A DNA stretch of 64,000 nt from an uncultured Prevotella sp. GTDB lineage: Bacteria; Bacteroidota; Bacteroidia; Bacteroidales; Bacteroidaceae. The notes under the pieces were generated by a model, which saw nothing but the letters and a program-made list of their open reading frames with translations, was not told the DNA's origin and did not search any database. Shown piece after piece: positions 8,359 to 16,943 of this stretch. Numbering within the stretch: the stretch's first letter is position 1; each line of letters starts with the position of its first letter. The position numbers and the translations under genes are program-made. The stretch is from NCBI GenBank assembly GCA_900315525.1, contig OMZO01000007.1:1-64000 (forward strand), given 5' to 3'.

Positions 8359-9356
8359 AAATTTCTATTGTCGTACCAGTATATAATGTAGCGCGATATG
8401 TGGCAGATTGCTTTCATAGCATAGCGCGACAGACATGGCAAGGGCCTTTGGAGTGCATCTTTGTGGATGACTGTGGTACCGACGATAGCATGTCGATTGT
8501 TGAAAGTTGCATAGATGGTTACTCTGGTCCGATAGATTTTCGTATCGTTCGGCATATGCATAATCGCGGATTGTCTGCTGCCCGTAACTCTGGAATTTCG
8601 GCGGCCACAGGTGACTATGTCTATTTCCTCGACAGTGACGATGAATTGTCGCCTGACTGTATGGCATTGCTGACGGCTCCTTTGGCCAATGAGGCTTGCG
8701 ACCTCATTATCGGTGACTGTCAGATAGTTGGCGGAGAGATTCCTGGGGTGGCGTTGCAGTTGAAAGATGGTCAGGTCCTTCGTGGCCGAGAGGTTCTTCA
8801 GGCTTATTGTTTTGGTAAATGGTACATGATGTCGGTTAACAAACTGTATCGTCTCAGTCTTCTCAGAGACCATGATTTTCAGTTCCTCGAAGGTATCTTG
8901 CACGAGGACGAACTTTGGTCTTTCCAGATAGCCTGTATCGCACAGTCGTTGGCAGTCGTCAGACGACCGACCTATATCTACAAATTACGTGAGGGCAGTA
9001 TCACGGTCAACACATTCTCTGAACGGAATGCTCAGTCCATTAATGTCATTTTGAGTGCCATGAGTGACTTTGCGGTTTCTCATGCCCTTTTGAATAATAT
9101 TGATGTTCATAACATCATTCAGAATTTTCGTATAGGTACTCTTAGCCGGATTTTTCACTATGCTCCCGATATGTTGCCGGCTTTTTATCGCCAGCAACGT
9201 AGGGAGATGGGGGACAGCTGGAGCCGTTGTTGTCGACTTAACGGTACAGATATCCGGAAACAGCTACGCGATTTCCATCTTGCGCTGCCTATAATAATGG
9301 CCTTGCCATATCTGCGCTGCCTCTTGCATTATTATCTAAAACTCTCTGCCAAATGA
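8355..9356 (+). CDS. Family 2 glycosyltransferase
   Basis: The GT-A domain starts with MKISIVVPVYNVARYVADCF, continues with FVDDCGTDDS at about residue 36, GLSAARNSGI near 70 and the metal/nucleotide motif YFLDSDDE near 90. The last 130 residues form a helical C-terminal region that is variable in this family. It would add one sugar to the lipid-linked repeat unit on the cytoplasmic side. The ATG at 8355 sits in the ATGA overlap with the preceding stop, which decides against the longer upstream extension in the same frame. It is the first of three consecutive GT2 genes coupled by ATGA overlaps. Confidence 0.9.
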   Translation: MKISIVVPVYNVARYVADCFHSIARQTWQGPLECIFVDDCGTDDSMSIVESCIDGYSGPIDFRIVRHMHNRGLSAARNSGISAATGDYVYFLDSDDELSPDCMALLTAPLANEACDLIIGDCQIVGGEIPGVALQLKDGQVLRGREVLQAYCFGKWYMMSVNKLYRLSLLRDHDFQFLEGILHEDELWSFQIACIAQSLAVVRRPTYIYKLREGSITVNTFSERNAQSINVILSAMSDFAVSHALLNNIDVHNIIQNFRIGTLSRIFHYAPDMLPAFYRQQRREMGDSWSRCCRLNGTDIRKQLRDFHLALPIIMALPYLRCLLHYYLKLSAK

Positions 9357-10345
9357 CGGTTAGTATCGTTGTTCCGGTCTATAATACGGCAGAATATCTT
9401 CCAGCTTGCCTTGACAGTATTTTGGCTCAGACATTTACGGATTTTGAGCTGTTGCTGGTTGATGACGGCAGTACAGACAACTCTTTGCAAGTCTGTGAGA
9501 CCTATGCGTCTCGTGATGCACGTGTCCGAGTATTCCATCAGAGGAATGCAGGTGTCAGTGCAGCTCGTAACCATGGCGTGGAGCAGGCTCAAGGCGACTG
9601 GTTGTGCTATGTCGATAGCGATGACACTGTCTCACCGCTATATCTTGAACACTTGGTAAGCCTTGCTCAGGGGGACGCATGTCTGGTAATGACCAGCATT
9701 GCCCATAGCTGTCATACGAATGTCATTACGGAGGATATTGTGCTTTATGGGACGGAGATCGCGCGTTACATGCTTGAGCGGCACATCCTGGTCGATTCTG
9801 GCCCTGTGGCAAAGCTCTTTAGTCGGCAGGTATTGCAGCGCCATGGCCTTCAGTTCCCGGTAGGAGTGCATTATGGTGAGGATATGGTATATCTCTACAC
9901 CTATCTTAATTTCGTTGATACGGTAGTCTTGAGTACGAAGAACGACTATCAGGTCTGCGTACGTGAAGGCTCGCTCACGACGCGTTACTATCCTTTCGAG
10001 TCTGAGTATGCCTGTTTTGAGGCTTGTCTCTGTCAGGTAACGCAATTCGCCCAGCGTCTTCAACTACCAGAGGCGGAACAGATACGTCTGGTGTGGGGCA
10101 ACAAGGTGTCCGACGCTTTCATCCGTTGTCCGAAGTGCCTCTATGCTTCATCGAATGCCTATAGCTGGTCTGAGAAGATGCGTCGGTTGAAGAGCATTCC
10201 TCCTGCATACTATCATTATTTTGGCATAGGGTTTCGTTCGCAGGGTTTCTCGTCAGCAGTCATAAAATACCTCATCAGCCGTCGCCTGTTTACCTTATTA
10301 TTAATTATAGGTTCCTTTTACGATAGGAGCCGACATGCGAAATGA
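9353..10345 (+). CDS. Family 2 glycosyltransferase
   Basis: This is a GT-A transferase of 330 residues. Motifs are SIVVPVYNTAEYLPACLDSI at the start, LVDDGSTDNS near residue 35, GVSAARNHGVEQA near 70 and YVDSDDTVSPLYL near 90, the last holding the DxD-type metal site. A second conserved acidic motif (HYGEDMVYLYTY) near residue 170 is typical of the EpsJ/WcaA-like branch. Donor and acceptor cannot be read from sequence. The gene overlaps both neighbours by four bases, so translation of the three GT2 genes is probably coupled. Confidence 0.9.
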   Translation: MTVSIVVPVYNTAEYLPACLDSILAQTFTDFELLLVDDGSTDNSLQVCETYASRDARVRVFHQRNAGVSAARNHGVEQAQGDWLCYVDSDDTVSPLYLEHLVSLAQGDACLVMTSIAHSCHTNVITEDIVLYGTEIARYMLERHILVDSGPVAKLFSRQVLQRHGLQFPVGVHYGEDMVYLYTYLNFVDTVVLSTKNDYQVCVREGSLTTRYYPFESEYACFEACLCQVTQFAQRLQLPEAEQIRLVWGNKVSDAFIRCPKCLYASSNAYSWSEKMRRLKSIPPAYYHYFGIGFRSQGFSSAVIKYLISRRLFTLLLIIGSFYDRSRHAK

Positions 10346-11313
10346 TTGATATGCAACAAACCATAAAGGTCTCCATCTGTGTTCCTGTGTATGGGGCTGA
10401 GAAATTCATAGAGAAGTGTGCCCGTTCACTCTTCGAACAGGACTATCCTGATATCGAGTATGTGTTTGTCAACGACTGTACGCCCGACCGTAGTATTGAG
10501 ATGATCCGTCAGGTATTGGCTGATTATCCTCAGCGACAGGCGTCTGTAAAGATTGTTGAACATGAGCATAACTGTGGACTCTCTGCTTCCCGGCATACGG
10601 GTGTGCTGCATGCGACAGGCGACTATTTTATTCATTTCGACGATGATGACTACATGGAGCCAGATGCCATCAGCCGTTATGTGGCCTGTGCTAAAGAGAC
10701 AGAGGCGGACATAGTAATGGCCGATTATAATTTCGTCTTTCTGGATACAGTTGTGCCGCATTATGATATTGTTCCATCCGACAAGACCGATTATGTCAAG
10801 CGTTTGTTGACCCGCCGGTCAACGATTCAGATCTGGGGTCGGTTGATTCGTCGTTCTTTCGTGATGGCGAATAATCTCTTTGCGCCTGATGGGCTGGATC
10901 TCTCTGAGGATTTCGTTTTAGTGCCTGTCATGGTGTACAAGGCAGCCAAAGTGGCGAAGGTGGATGCCCCGTTGATTAATTATGTGAAGTACAATACGGC
11001 TTCTGGTTCCACTGTCGTGCGTCGTCGTGGTTTGGAGACCACAGTGAAGGCCATGGAGATGCTTTGTGACTTTTTCTCAAGTGTACCTGATGCTGCATTA
11101 TATACGGAGACGCTCCAACAGGCAAAGCTTCACAATAAGGTGACGCTTTACGGATTGGCTGCTTTGGATGACTACGCCTATGTCCGTCCGCTCTATCCTG
11201 ATGTTAGCGTGTGGCATTCTGCCATAGGACTAAAGAAGAAACTATTGTTGGTATTGGCCGGGTGGGGCTTCGACCGCTTGGTGTTCCTTTGTATTCATCG
11301 TGTCATAAAATAG
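10342..11313 (+). CDS. Family 2 glycosyltransferase
   Basis: This is a 323-residue GT-A enzyme. Motifs: SICVPVYGAEKFIEKCARSL, FVNDCTPDRS near residue 43 (the first Asp pair of the family is partly replaced by Asn-Asp), GLSASRHTGV near 80, and IHFDDDDYMEPDAI near 97. The C-terminal acidic motif LSEDFVLVP is present at about residue 190. Function is transfer of one sugar to the repeat unit; specificity unknown. It is the last of the ATGA-coupled trio, and the Wzy polymerase follows ten bases downstream. Confidence 0.89.
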   Translation: MIDMQQTIKVSICVPVYGAEKFIEKCARSLFEQDYPDIEYVFVNDCTPDRSIEMIRQVLADYPQRQASVKIVEHEHNCGLSASRHTGVLHATGDYFIHFDDDDYMEPDAISRYVACAKETEADIVMADYNFVFLDTVVPHYDIVPSDKTDYVKRLLTRRSTIQIWGRLIRRSFVMANNLFAPDGLDLSEDFVLVPVMVYKAAKVAKVDAPLINYVKYNTASGSTVVRRRGLETTVKAMEMLCDFFSSVPDAALYTETLQQAKLHNKVTLYGLAALDDYAYVRPLYPDVSVWHSAIGLKKKLLLVLAGWGFDRLVFLCIHRVIK

Positions 11314-11322
11314 AGATATTAG

Positions 11323-12690
11323 GTGATCTACGTAACATTTTCTTTTTTGCTGATTTCGATAGCGTCGTTCTTCATGGTGCCGTTGTCTTTCTCTAGGGAA
11401 TTCTGCATTTGGGAGATGGTGACTTTCATGATTGTGGCAGTTCTCTTTCTGCAGCATAAAGTCAGACGTAATGGTATTATCTGTTTTGACATGTTTTTTA
11501 TACCAACGTTCTTGTTGATTAACTATGCTCATGCAGTGTTTATTTACCCGGACGATGGTTTCCTGCCACCATTCCAGTTCCCTACTAATGTTGAACTCAT
11601 TCCTTATGCCGTAAGTGTGGCACAGATGGGTATAGCCTTCTATATGTTTGGCAATATCTATTTTGAAAAAGATATTCAAGAAAAGATAGTCTTGAAAACT
11701 GATATCCCTAAGATGGCTGTCAATAGGATTGCTATTGTGTCATTTATTGCTAGTTTAGCTGTATTCTGCTATGTGATCGTTCTCAGGTTGGCAGCGGCAT
11801 TCCAACACTTGTATCCTCGCCTGATGACGATGATTCTGTCGTTGATAGCCTTGTCTTGGTTTTTCCAGACACAACAACTCAATGCGGAGGACCATAGCTT
11901 CTTTGATATGCTTCGCAAGAACAAAATGAATATCGCTTCTACGCTGTTGTTTTCCGTTAGTCAGCTGTTTGTCGGCAGTCGTGCGGTTGTCTTGTTCCTA
12001 CTCTTTATACTCCTCTTATTGGTCAATATCTATTATTTTCGAATTCGCTTTCGATTATTGTTGCCTGCGATGCTGCTTGGTATGTTTTTGATGGGCTTCC
12101 TAGCTATCATACGCGTATCTTCCTACAATCTGTCAAATGTCAATTTCATAGATGCTTTCAAATATGGAGTAGAGGTCATCATTGATTCACCTAGCATTTT
12201 ATGGCTTTTCCTTTCAGATTTTGTAGTAAATGCCAAAACTCTTTATGATGCAGTGGACTTTACAAGACTGAATGGCTTCTTGATGGGTACATCCTATGTC
12301 CAGTATCTATTCGTATTCGTTCCTATGGGTGGCTCCTATTTCACTAAGTTGTTGACGGGATTGGATATGGATGAGGTGCGTACGGGAAATATCCTTACGA
12401 GTTTCTCTGATGCAACATATGGTCTGGGCACCAATATGGTGGGGGATCTCTATATGAATTTCTCTTTTCTGGGCGTTGTCATCTTGATGTTCCTATTGGG
12501 AATGCTGGTGGCAAGGGTTGAGATTCCGAAGTCGAAATACCAGCTATATGCTTATATGGCTCTTTTTGCCAATTGTATTTATCTCGTTCGCGCAGACATC
12601 TTCAGTTGGCTTACGTTCTTTGTGTTCTTTCTGATTTTCGACTGGTTATTGCGAATTCATATTGTCTATGACGAAGATATTACAGATTAA
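11323..12690 (+). CDS. wzy: Oligosaccharide repeat-unit polymerase (Wzy-like)
   Basis: This is a 455-residue protein with roughly 11-12 membrane segments and a larger periplasmic loop in the C-terminal half (about residues 295-360, containing GTSYVQYLFVFVP and GGSYFTKLL). That layout is typical of O-antigen/capsule polymerases of the O-antigen polysaccharide polymerase type. It would join flipped repeat units in the periplasm, with chain length set by Wzz (3044). Translation appears to start at GTG 11323 so as to keep the first membrane helix; ATG 11374 would lose it. Placement between transferases and in the same unit as wzx supports the call; Wzy proteins share little sequence. Confidence 0.78.
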   Translation: MIYVTFSFLLISIASFFMVPLSFSREFCIWEMVTFMIVAVLFLQHKVRRNGIICFDMFFIPTFLLINYAHAVFIYPDDGFLPPFQFPTNVELIPYAVSVAQMGIAFYMFGNIYFEKDIQEKIVLKTDIPKMAVNRIAIVSFIASLAVFCYVIVLRLAAAFQHLYPRLMTMILSLIALSWFFQTQQLNAEDHSFFDMLRKNKMNIASTLLFSVSQLFVGSRAVVLFLLFILLLLVNIYYFRIRFRLLLPAMLLGMFLMGFLAIIRVSSYNLSNVNFIDAFKYGVEVIIDSPSILWLFLSDFVVNAKTLYDAVDFTRLNGFLMGTSYVQYLFVFVPMGGSYFTKLLTGLDMDEVRTGNILTSFSDATYGLGTNMVGDLYMNFSFLGVVILMFLLGMLVARVEIPKSKYQLYAYMALFANCIYLVRADIFSWLTFFVFFLIFDWLLRIHIVYDEDITD

Positions 12691-13885
12691 TGTCGCTGCC
12701 AATTGGGGGTCTCATGGCCGTATTGTCGAAGGTATTGGTCAGGTAGCTCAGGCTAATGGGTGGGAGAGCTATATCGCCTATGGCCGTTATGCCAATCCCT
12801 CTAGTTCTCATCTGATCAGGGTTGGAAACCTCTTCGAACAGTGCCTTCATGGTGCAGAGTCGCTCTTATTCGACCGCCATGGCCTGGGGTCTCGTTGGGC
12901 CACACGCCAGCTGATAAAAGAGATTGACCGAATCCAGCCGGATATCATACATCTTCATAATATTCATGGTTTTTACCTGAATTATCCGTTGTTATTCAAC
13001 TATCTGTCTCAGCTCGACATCCCAGTGGTATGGACACTCCATGATTGTTGGTCTTTTACAGGCCATTGCGCACAGCCTATCTATGCGCATTGTGAGCGCT
13101 GGAAGAAACAATGTTGTCACTGCCCCTTACAGTACAAAGGCTATCCCAAGAGTTACCTGCTCGACTGTAGTCGGCATAATTATCGCATGAAGTGCCGTTA
13201 TTTCCACTCTGTCAAGAACCTTCATTTGGTCACAGTATCCAAGTGGTTGGAAAGTCAGGTGCAACAGTCTTTCATGCAGGATATTGATATTCGAACCATT
13301 CATAATGGTCTCAATACAGAGGTGTTCCAGCCTACAGGCAGTCTTTCGCCTGCAGAGGAGGGACAGGCTCCGTTGGTGCTTGGCGTATCCAATGTGTGGT
13401 ATGAATGGAAGGGACTTGAGGACTTTGCTCGCCTGCGTGATTTGCTACCCGATGACTACGAGATTATGCTTGTTGGCGTCAGCGAAGATCAGATGCACCG
13501 TTTGCCTGAAGGGATTACATGCATCCGTCGTACCGACAGCATCAGCCAGTTGGCAGCGATCTATGCTCAAGCGGACGTCTTTGTCTCTCCCTCGTGGGGA
13601 GAGTCGTTTGGCATGACTACGGCCGAGGCTCTTTCCTGTGGTACACCGGCAATTGTCTATGAGACCTCTGCCTGTCCTGAGATTGTGGATAGTCAGACGG
13701 GTAGAGTGGTGCCCCTTGGCGATGTAGAAGCCCTTTCCAAAGCCGTTGTGGAACTTTGTGAACGACCAGATAAGGAGACCATGCGTAAAGCTTGTCGCCA
13801 ACGGGCTGTCACTCTTTTCGACCAGCAGGACAAGTACCAAGAATATTTCAACCTCTATACAGATCTTCTGAAACATAAATCGTGA
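12668..13885 (+). CDS. Family 4 glycosyltransferase (WcaC-like)
   Basis: This 405-residue GT-B enzyme starts with MTKILQINVAANWGSHGRI, the opening typical of colanic-acid WcaC-like transferases. The motif DIIHLHNIHGFYLNYP near residue 95 and TLHDCWSFTGHC near 122 mark the acceptor half. SVSPSWGESFGMTTAEAL near residue 305, with the EX7E-type glutamates, marks the nucleotide-sugar half. A cysteine-rich stretch (CERWKKQCCHCP) is normal for this branch. ATG 12668 is chosen over TTG 12662. It overlaps the wzy end by 23 bases, and its stop overlaps the next start. Confidence 0.88.
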   Translation: MTKILQINVAANWGSHGRIVEGIGQVAQANGWESYIAYGRYANPSSSHLIRVGNLFEQCLHGAESLLFDRHGLGSRWATRQLIKEIDRIQPDIIHLHNIHGFYLNYPLLFNYLSQLDIPVVWTLHDCWSFTGHCAQPIYAHCERWKKQCCHCPLQYKGYPKSYLLDCSRHNYRMKCRYFHSVKNLHLVTVSKWLESQVQQSFMQDIDIRTIHNGLNTEVFQPTGSLSPAEEGQAPLVLGVSNVWYEWKGLEDFARLRDLLPDDYEIMLVGVSEDQMHRLPEGITCIRRTDSISQLAAIYAQADVFVSPSWGESFGMTTAEALSCGTPAIVYETSACPEIVDSQTGRVVPLGDVEALSKAVVELCERPDKETMRKACRQRAVTLFDQQDKYQEYFNLYTDLLKHKS

Positions 13886-14637
13886 TGAAACTATCCATCA
13901 TAACAGTGACCTACAATTCGGAGCGCACCCTTCGTGACACGATGGAGAGCATCCTCAGTCAGACTTTCCAGGACTTCGAGTACATTATTGTCGATGGAGC
14001 CTCGAAGGATGCTACCCTTGATATCATCCGCGAGTATGAGCCTCGTTTCCAGGGGAAGATGCGCTATGTCAGCGAACCCGACAAGGGCATCTACGACGCT
14101 ATGAACAAGGGCTTTGCGATGGCTACTGGCGATGTTATTGGTATTCTCAATTCTGATGATTTCTTTACTTCTGACGATGTCCTGCTGGCGGTAGTTGATG
14201 GTTTTGCTGGCGAATATGTGGATGCAGTCTATGCAGATATCCACTATGTTAATACCGACGACCTGACTAAATGTGTGCGCTATTATTCTTCCAGTGTCTT
14301 CCGACCTTGGATGATGCGCTTTGGCATGATACCCGCCCATCCGTCGTTCTATTGCCGGAAGGCTGTTTATGACCAGTATGGCTCGTTTGATACCACCTAT
14401 CGGATTGCCGCTGATTTTGAGATCCTGCTTCGTCTGATCTTCATTCATCGCATCCGTACACGTTATGTGAAGAAGGATTTTGTGACGATGCGTCTGGGGG
14501 GTGCCTCTACCACAGGCTATGGTTCTTGGTCGCTTATTATGAAGGAGCACCTGCAGATTATGAAACGGCATGGGGTCGTAACCAACCGTTTCCTGCTCAG
14601 TCTGCGGTATATCTATAAACTTTTTGAATTCCTCTGA
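13885..14637 (+). CDS. Family 2 glycosyltransferase (WcaA/WcaE-like short form)
   Basis: This is a short GT-A enzyme of 250 residues. It opens MKLSIITVTYNSERTLRDTM, with VDGASKDATLD near residue 37, the GIYDAMNKGFAMATGD motif near 72 and GILNSDDFF near 90. These features define the short WcaE-like branch, which often adds the last or a branching sugar. ATG 13885 overlaps the preceding TGA by one base (TGATG). The gene at 30409 belongs to the same branch. Specificity unknown. Confidence 0.89.
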   Translation: MKLSIITVTYNSERTLRDTMESILSQTFQDFEYIIVDGASKDATLDIIREYEPRFQGKMRYVSEPDKGIYDAMNKGFAMATGDVIGILNSDDFFTSDDVLLAVVDGFAGEYVDAVYADIHYVNTDDLTKCVRYYSSSVFRPWMMRFGMIPAHPSFYCRKAVYDQYGSFDTTYRIAADFEILLRLIFIHRIRTRYVKKDFVTMRLGGASTTGYGSWSLIMKEHLQIMKRHGVVTNRFLLSLRYIYKLFEFL

Positions 14638-15758
14638 TGGACTATTTGGATCTCATCTTGCCTCTTCTGCCACTGCTCCTTTCCATGGGACTGGCCACCT
14701 ATATCATACCCCGCATTCTTGTCGTGAGCGTCAAGAAAGACTTGGTCATCCCTTCTCGTACAACGAAAAAAGGAAGATTGCGCGTCCCACGTCTTGGTGG
14801 TGTTTCACTTTTTCCTATTTTGGTCATCAGTCTGGGTGTAACGGTTGTTGCCTTATTGATGTGCAGCAGAACGTCGGTGATTGACAGAGAGTCTGGTGCT
14901 TCCTTCGTACAGTATATGTTTGGCATGGCAGGTCTGACCACCATGTATCTGTTGGGTGTCATGGACGATTTGCTGGGCGTCTCTCTTAAATCCAAGTTGT
15001 TCATCGAGTTCCTGGCGGCCCTGTTGATACCGTTGTCAGGCCTTTGGCTCGACGATTTCCATGGATTGTTGGGTATTTACGATGTACCACCTTTCTTCGG
15101 GATTCCTCTTACCATCCTTGCCATCCTCTATATCACGAATGCCATCCCTATGCTCGACGATGTCGACGGATTGGCTTCTGGTCTGTCGATGATGGCCTTT
15201 ACAGTGTTGGGGACTATGGCTTATCTGGGTGGTATACCACTAGTGATGGTGCTTTGCGTAGCAATGGTCGGCATGCTCATGCCTTTCTTTTTCCGTAATG
15301 TGATGACACGGCGTATCGGCTGGCGAAATATCTATCTGGGTGATACGGGTTCACTCTTCATCGGCTACGTGTTATCCTTCGTCGTGCTTGTATTGAGCCG
15401 TTTGGGTGGCACGCATCTTCCGGAAGGCATTATGATGGCATGTTTTGGTACTCTGATCATTCCGATGTTCGACGTGCTGCGCGTAGCAGTGACCCGCTTG
15501 ATCAATCACCGAAATATCTTTCAGCGCGACCAAAACCATATCCAGCACCGTCTGATTCAGGGTGGAATGGGGTCTATGGAAGTTTTGGTGACTATTCTCG
15601 TGCTTACCCTGTTCTTCGTTGTACTTAACATCGTTGGAGTATGGCTTGGCTGGAATCTTTCCGTGCTGTTTATCACTGACTTGTTCTTATGGGTTATTTC
15701 CCAGGTGGTAATCAGCTATTATAAAAATAAAAACAGAGATTTACGTGATGATGGATGA
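14637..15758 (+). CDS. MraY/WecA-like phospho-sugar transferase paralogue with degenerate active-site motifs
   Basis: This is a 373-residue polytopic membrane protein of the polyprenyl-phosphate N-acetylhexosamine-1-phosphate transferase family, with about 10-11 membrane segments. The Asp-Asp motif is present (GVMDDLLG, near residue 107), as is GDTGS near 235. The central motif reads NAIPMLDDVDGLASG where active members have NAxNxxDGxDGLA. The late His motif is HIQHR instead of HIHH. A second, canonical copy follows at once (15748). This first copy may be inactive, regulatory or changed in substrate. Start ATG 14637 overlaps the previous stop by one base. Confidence 0.8.
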   Translation: MDYLDLILPLLPLLLSMGLATYIIPRILVVSVKKDLVIPSRTTKKGRLRVPRLGGVSLFPILVISLGVTVVALLMCSRTSVIDRESGASFVQYMFGMAGLTTMYLLGVMDDLLGVSLKSKLFIEFLAALLIPLSGLWLDDFHGLLGIYDVPPFFGIPLTILAILYITNAIPMLDDVDGLASGLSMMAFTVLGTMAYLGGIPLVMVLCVAMVGMLMPFFFRNVMTRRIGWRNIYLGDTGSLFIGYVLSFVVLVLSRLGGTHLPEGIMMACFGTLIIPMFDVLRVAVTRLINHRNIFQRDQNHIQHRLIQGGMGSMEVLVTILVLTLFFVVLNIVGVWLGWNLSVLFITDLFLWVISQVVISYYKNKNRDLRDDG

Positions 15759-16872
15759 TATGATGATGCGACTCTATTCAGTGGTTGTACCCTTTTTTTT
15801 GTCGGCTGTCCTTGGCTGGTTGTTCATACCGAGGGTGCTCATTCTCAGTCACCGTAAGCGTCTGTTTGATATTCCCGATGAGCGCAAGATGCACAATATG
15901 CCCATTCCGCGTTTGGGGGGCATTACCTTTCTACCCATCTTGCTGATTTGTGTCTGTATGGTGTTTGGCATATGGGTGATGATGGATATGAGCTACGACC
16001 TGCGTGGATTTCATTTGCTTTTGGTGCGTTTCATCTTATTGTTTGTGGGTATGATGATGCTCTTCCTTGTGGGAGTTGTCGACGACCTTATTGGCGTCTC
16101 CTATCAGGCTAAGTTCATGGTCCAGATAGTGTGTGCCGTACTTTTCCCGCTCTCTGGTTTGTGGATCCATGATCTTACGGGCCTTTTCTGGCTCGGCGAG
16201 ATTCCGGCCTGGTTGGGCATTCCGCTGACGGTTTTTGTGGTGGTCTATGTCACTAATGCCATTAATCTTATCGATGGTGTCGATGGTTTGGCAGCAGGTA
16301 TATGTTTCGTGGCTCTGCTGACATTGGGCTTGGCAGCAATGATGCGTTCCCAGTATCTTTTTATGGTTGTTGCTTTTGGTATGCTCGGTATTCTCCTGCC
16401 CTTTTGGCTCTTCAATGTCTATGGAAATGTGCAGCGGGGTAATAAGATATTCATGGGTGATACAGGCAGTCTGACGTTGGGTTATCTCGTTAGCTTCCTG
16501 CTTATCTATATGGCTGGTGAGGCTGATATCCTTTTCCCCCGTGAGATGCTGGTCATCGGTCTCTCTACGATGCTCATCCCCATGTTCGATATCGTTCGGG
16601 TGGTAATGGCCCGTATCCGTAACCATCGTAATCCCTTCCTGCCCGATAAGAACCATATCCACCATAAGATCCTACGCACGGGCATCGGACCTCGACTGAC
16701 GATGCTTATTTTGATATTAGCTTCTCTGACGATGGTACTGATTACGATCTGGGCGGTATGGGTGCGTATTTCGGCGACCTGGATTTTCTTTATCGACGTA
16801 GGCTTTTGGCTGGCATTCGACTATACGGTCAATTATTTTATCTACAGGAATCACCGTCAGCGCTATGAGTAA
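15748..16872 (+). CDS. Undecaprenyl-phosphate sugar-1-phosphate transferase (MraY/WecA family)
   Basis: This is a protein of about 374 residues with 10-11 membrane segments. All family signatures are intact: PRLGG near residue 55, GVVDDLIG near 111, NAINLIDGVDGLAAG near 172, GDTGSLTLGY near 240 and NHIHHKIL near 305. It would attach the first sugar phosphate (HexNAc-1-P or a deoxy derivative) to undecaprenyl phosphate and so start the repeat unit of locus 1. The preceding gene is a tandem paralogue with altered motifs. Translation may start at ATG 15748 or 15751; GTG 15745 is also in frame. It overlaps the previous gene by 11 bases. Confidence 0.9.
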   Translation: MMDDMMMRLYSVVVPFFLSAVLGWLFIPRVLILSHRKRLFDIPDERKMHNMPIPRLGGITFLPILLICVCMVFGIWVMMDMSYDLRGFHLLLVRFILLFVGMMMLFLVGVVDDLIGVSYQAKFMVQIVCAVLFPLSGLWIHDLTGLFWLGEIPAWLGIPLTVFVVVYVTNAINLIDGVDGLAAGICFVALLTLGLAAMMRSQYLFMVVAFGMLGILLPFWLFNVYGNVQRGNKIFMGDTGSLTLGYLVSFLLIYMAGEADILFPREMLVIGLSTMLIPMFDIVRVVMARIRNHRNPFLPDKNHIHHKILRTGIGPRLTMLILILASLTMVLITIWAVWVRISATWIFFIDVGFWLAFDYTVNYFIYRNHRQRYE

Positions 16873-16887
16873 TTTTCCTACCGATTC

Positions 16888-16919
16888 TTTGGCTATGTCG
16901 GGATTTCTTTGTACTTTTG
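16888..16919 (+). promoter_or_regulatory. Promoter of the export operon wza-wzc-wza2
   Basis: TTTG at 16888-16891 and TACTTTTG at 16912-16919 are spaced by exactly 20 bases, a perfect Bacteroidetes promoter. The ATG at 16944 gives a leader of about 20 bases. The sequence from about 16872 into the gene is nearly identical to 53032-53104, so the two giant wza genes share a copied promoter. Confidence 0.88.
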
Positions 16920-16943
16920 TCCCCCGAAATTATATTATTTAGT

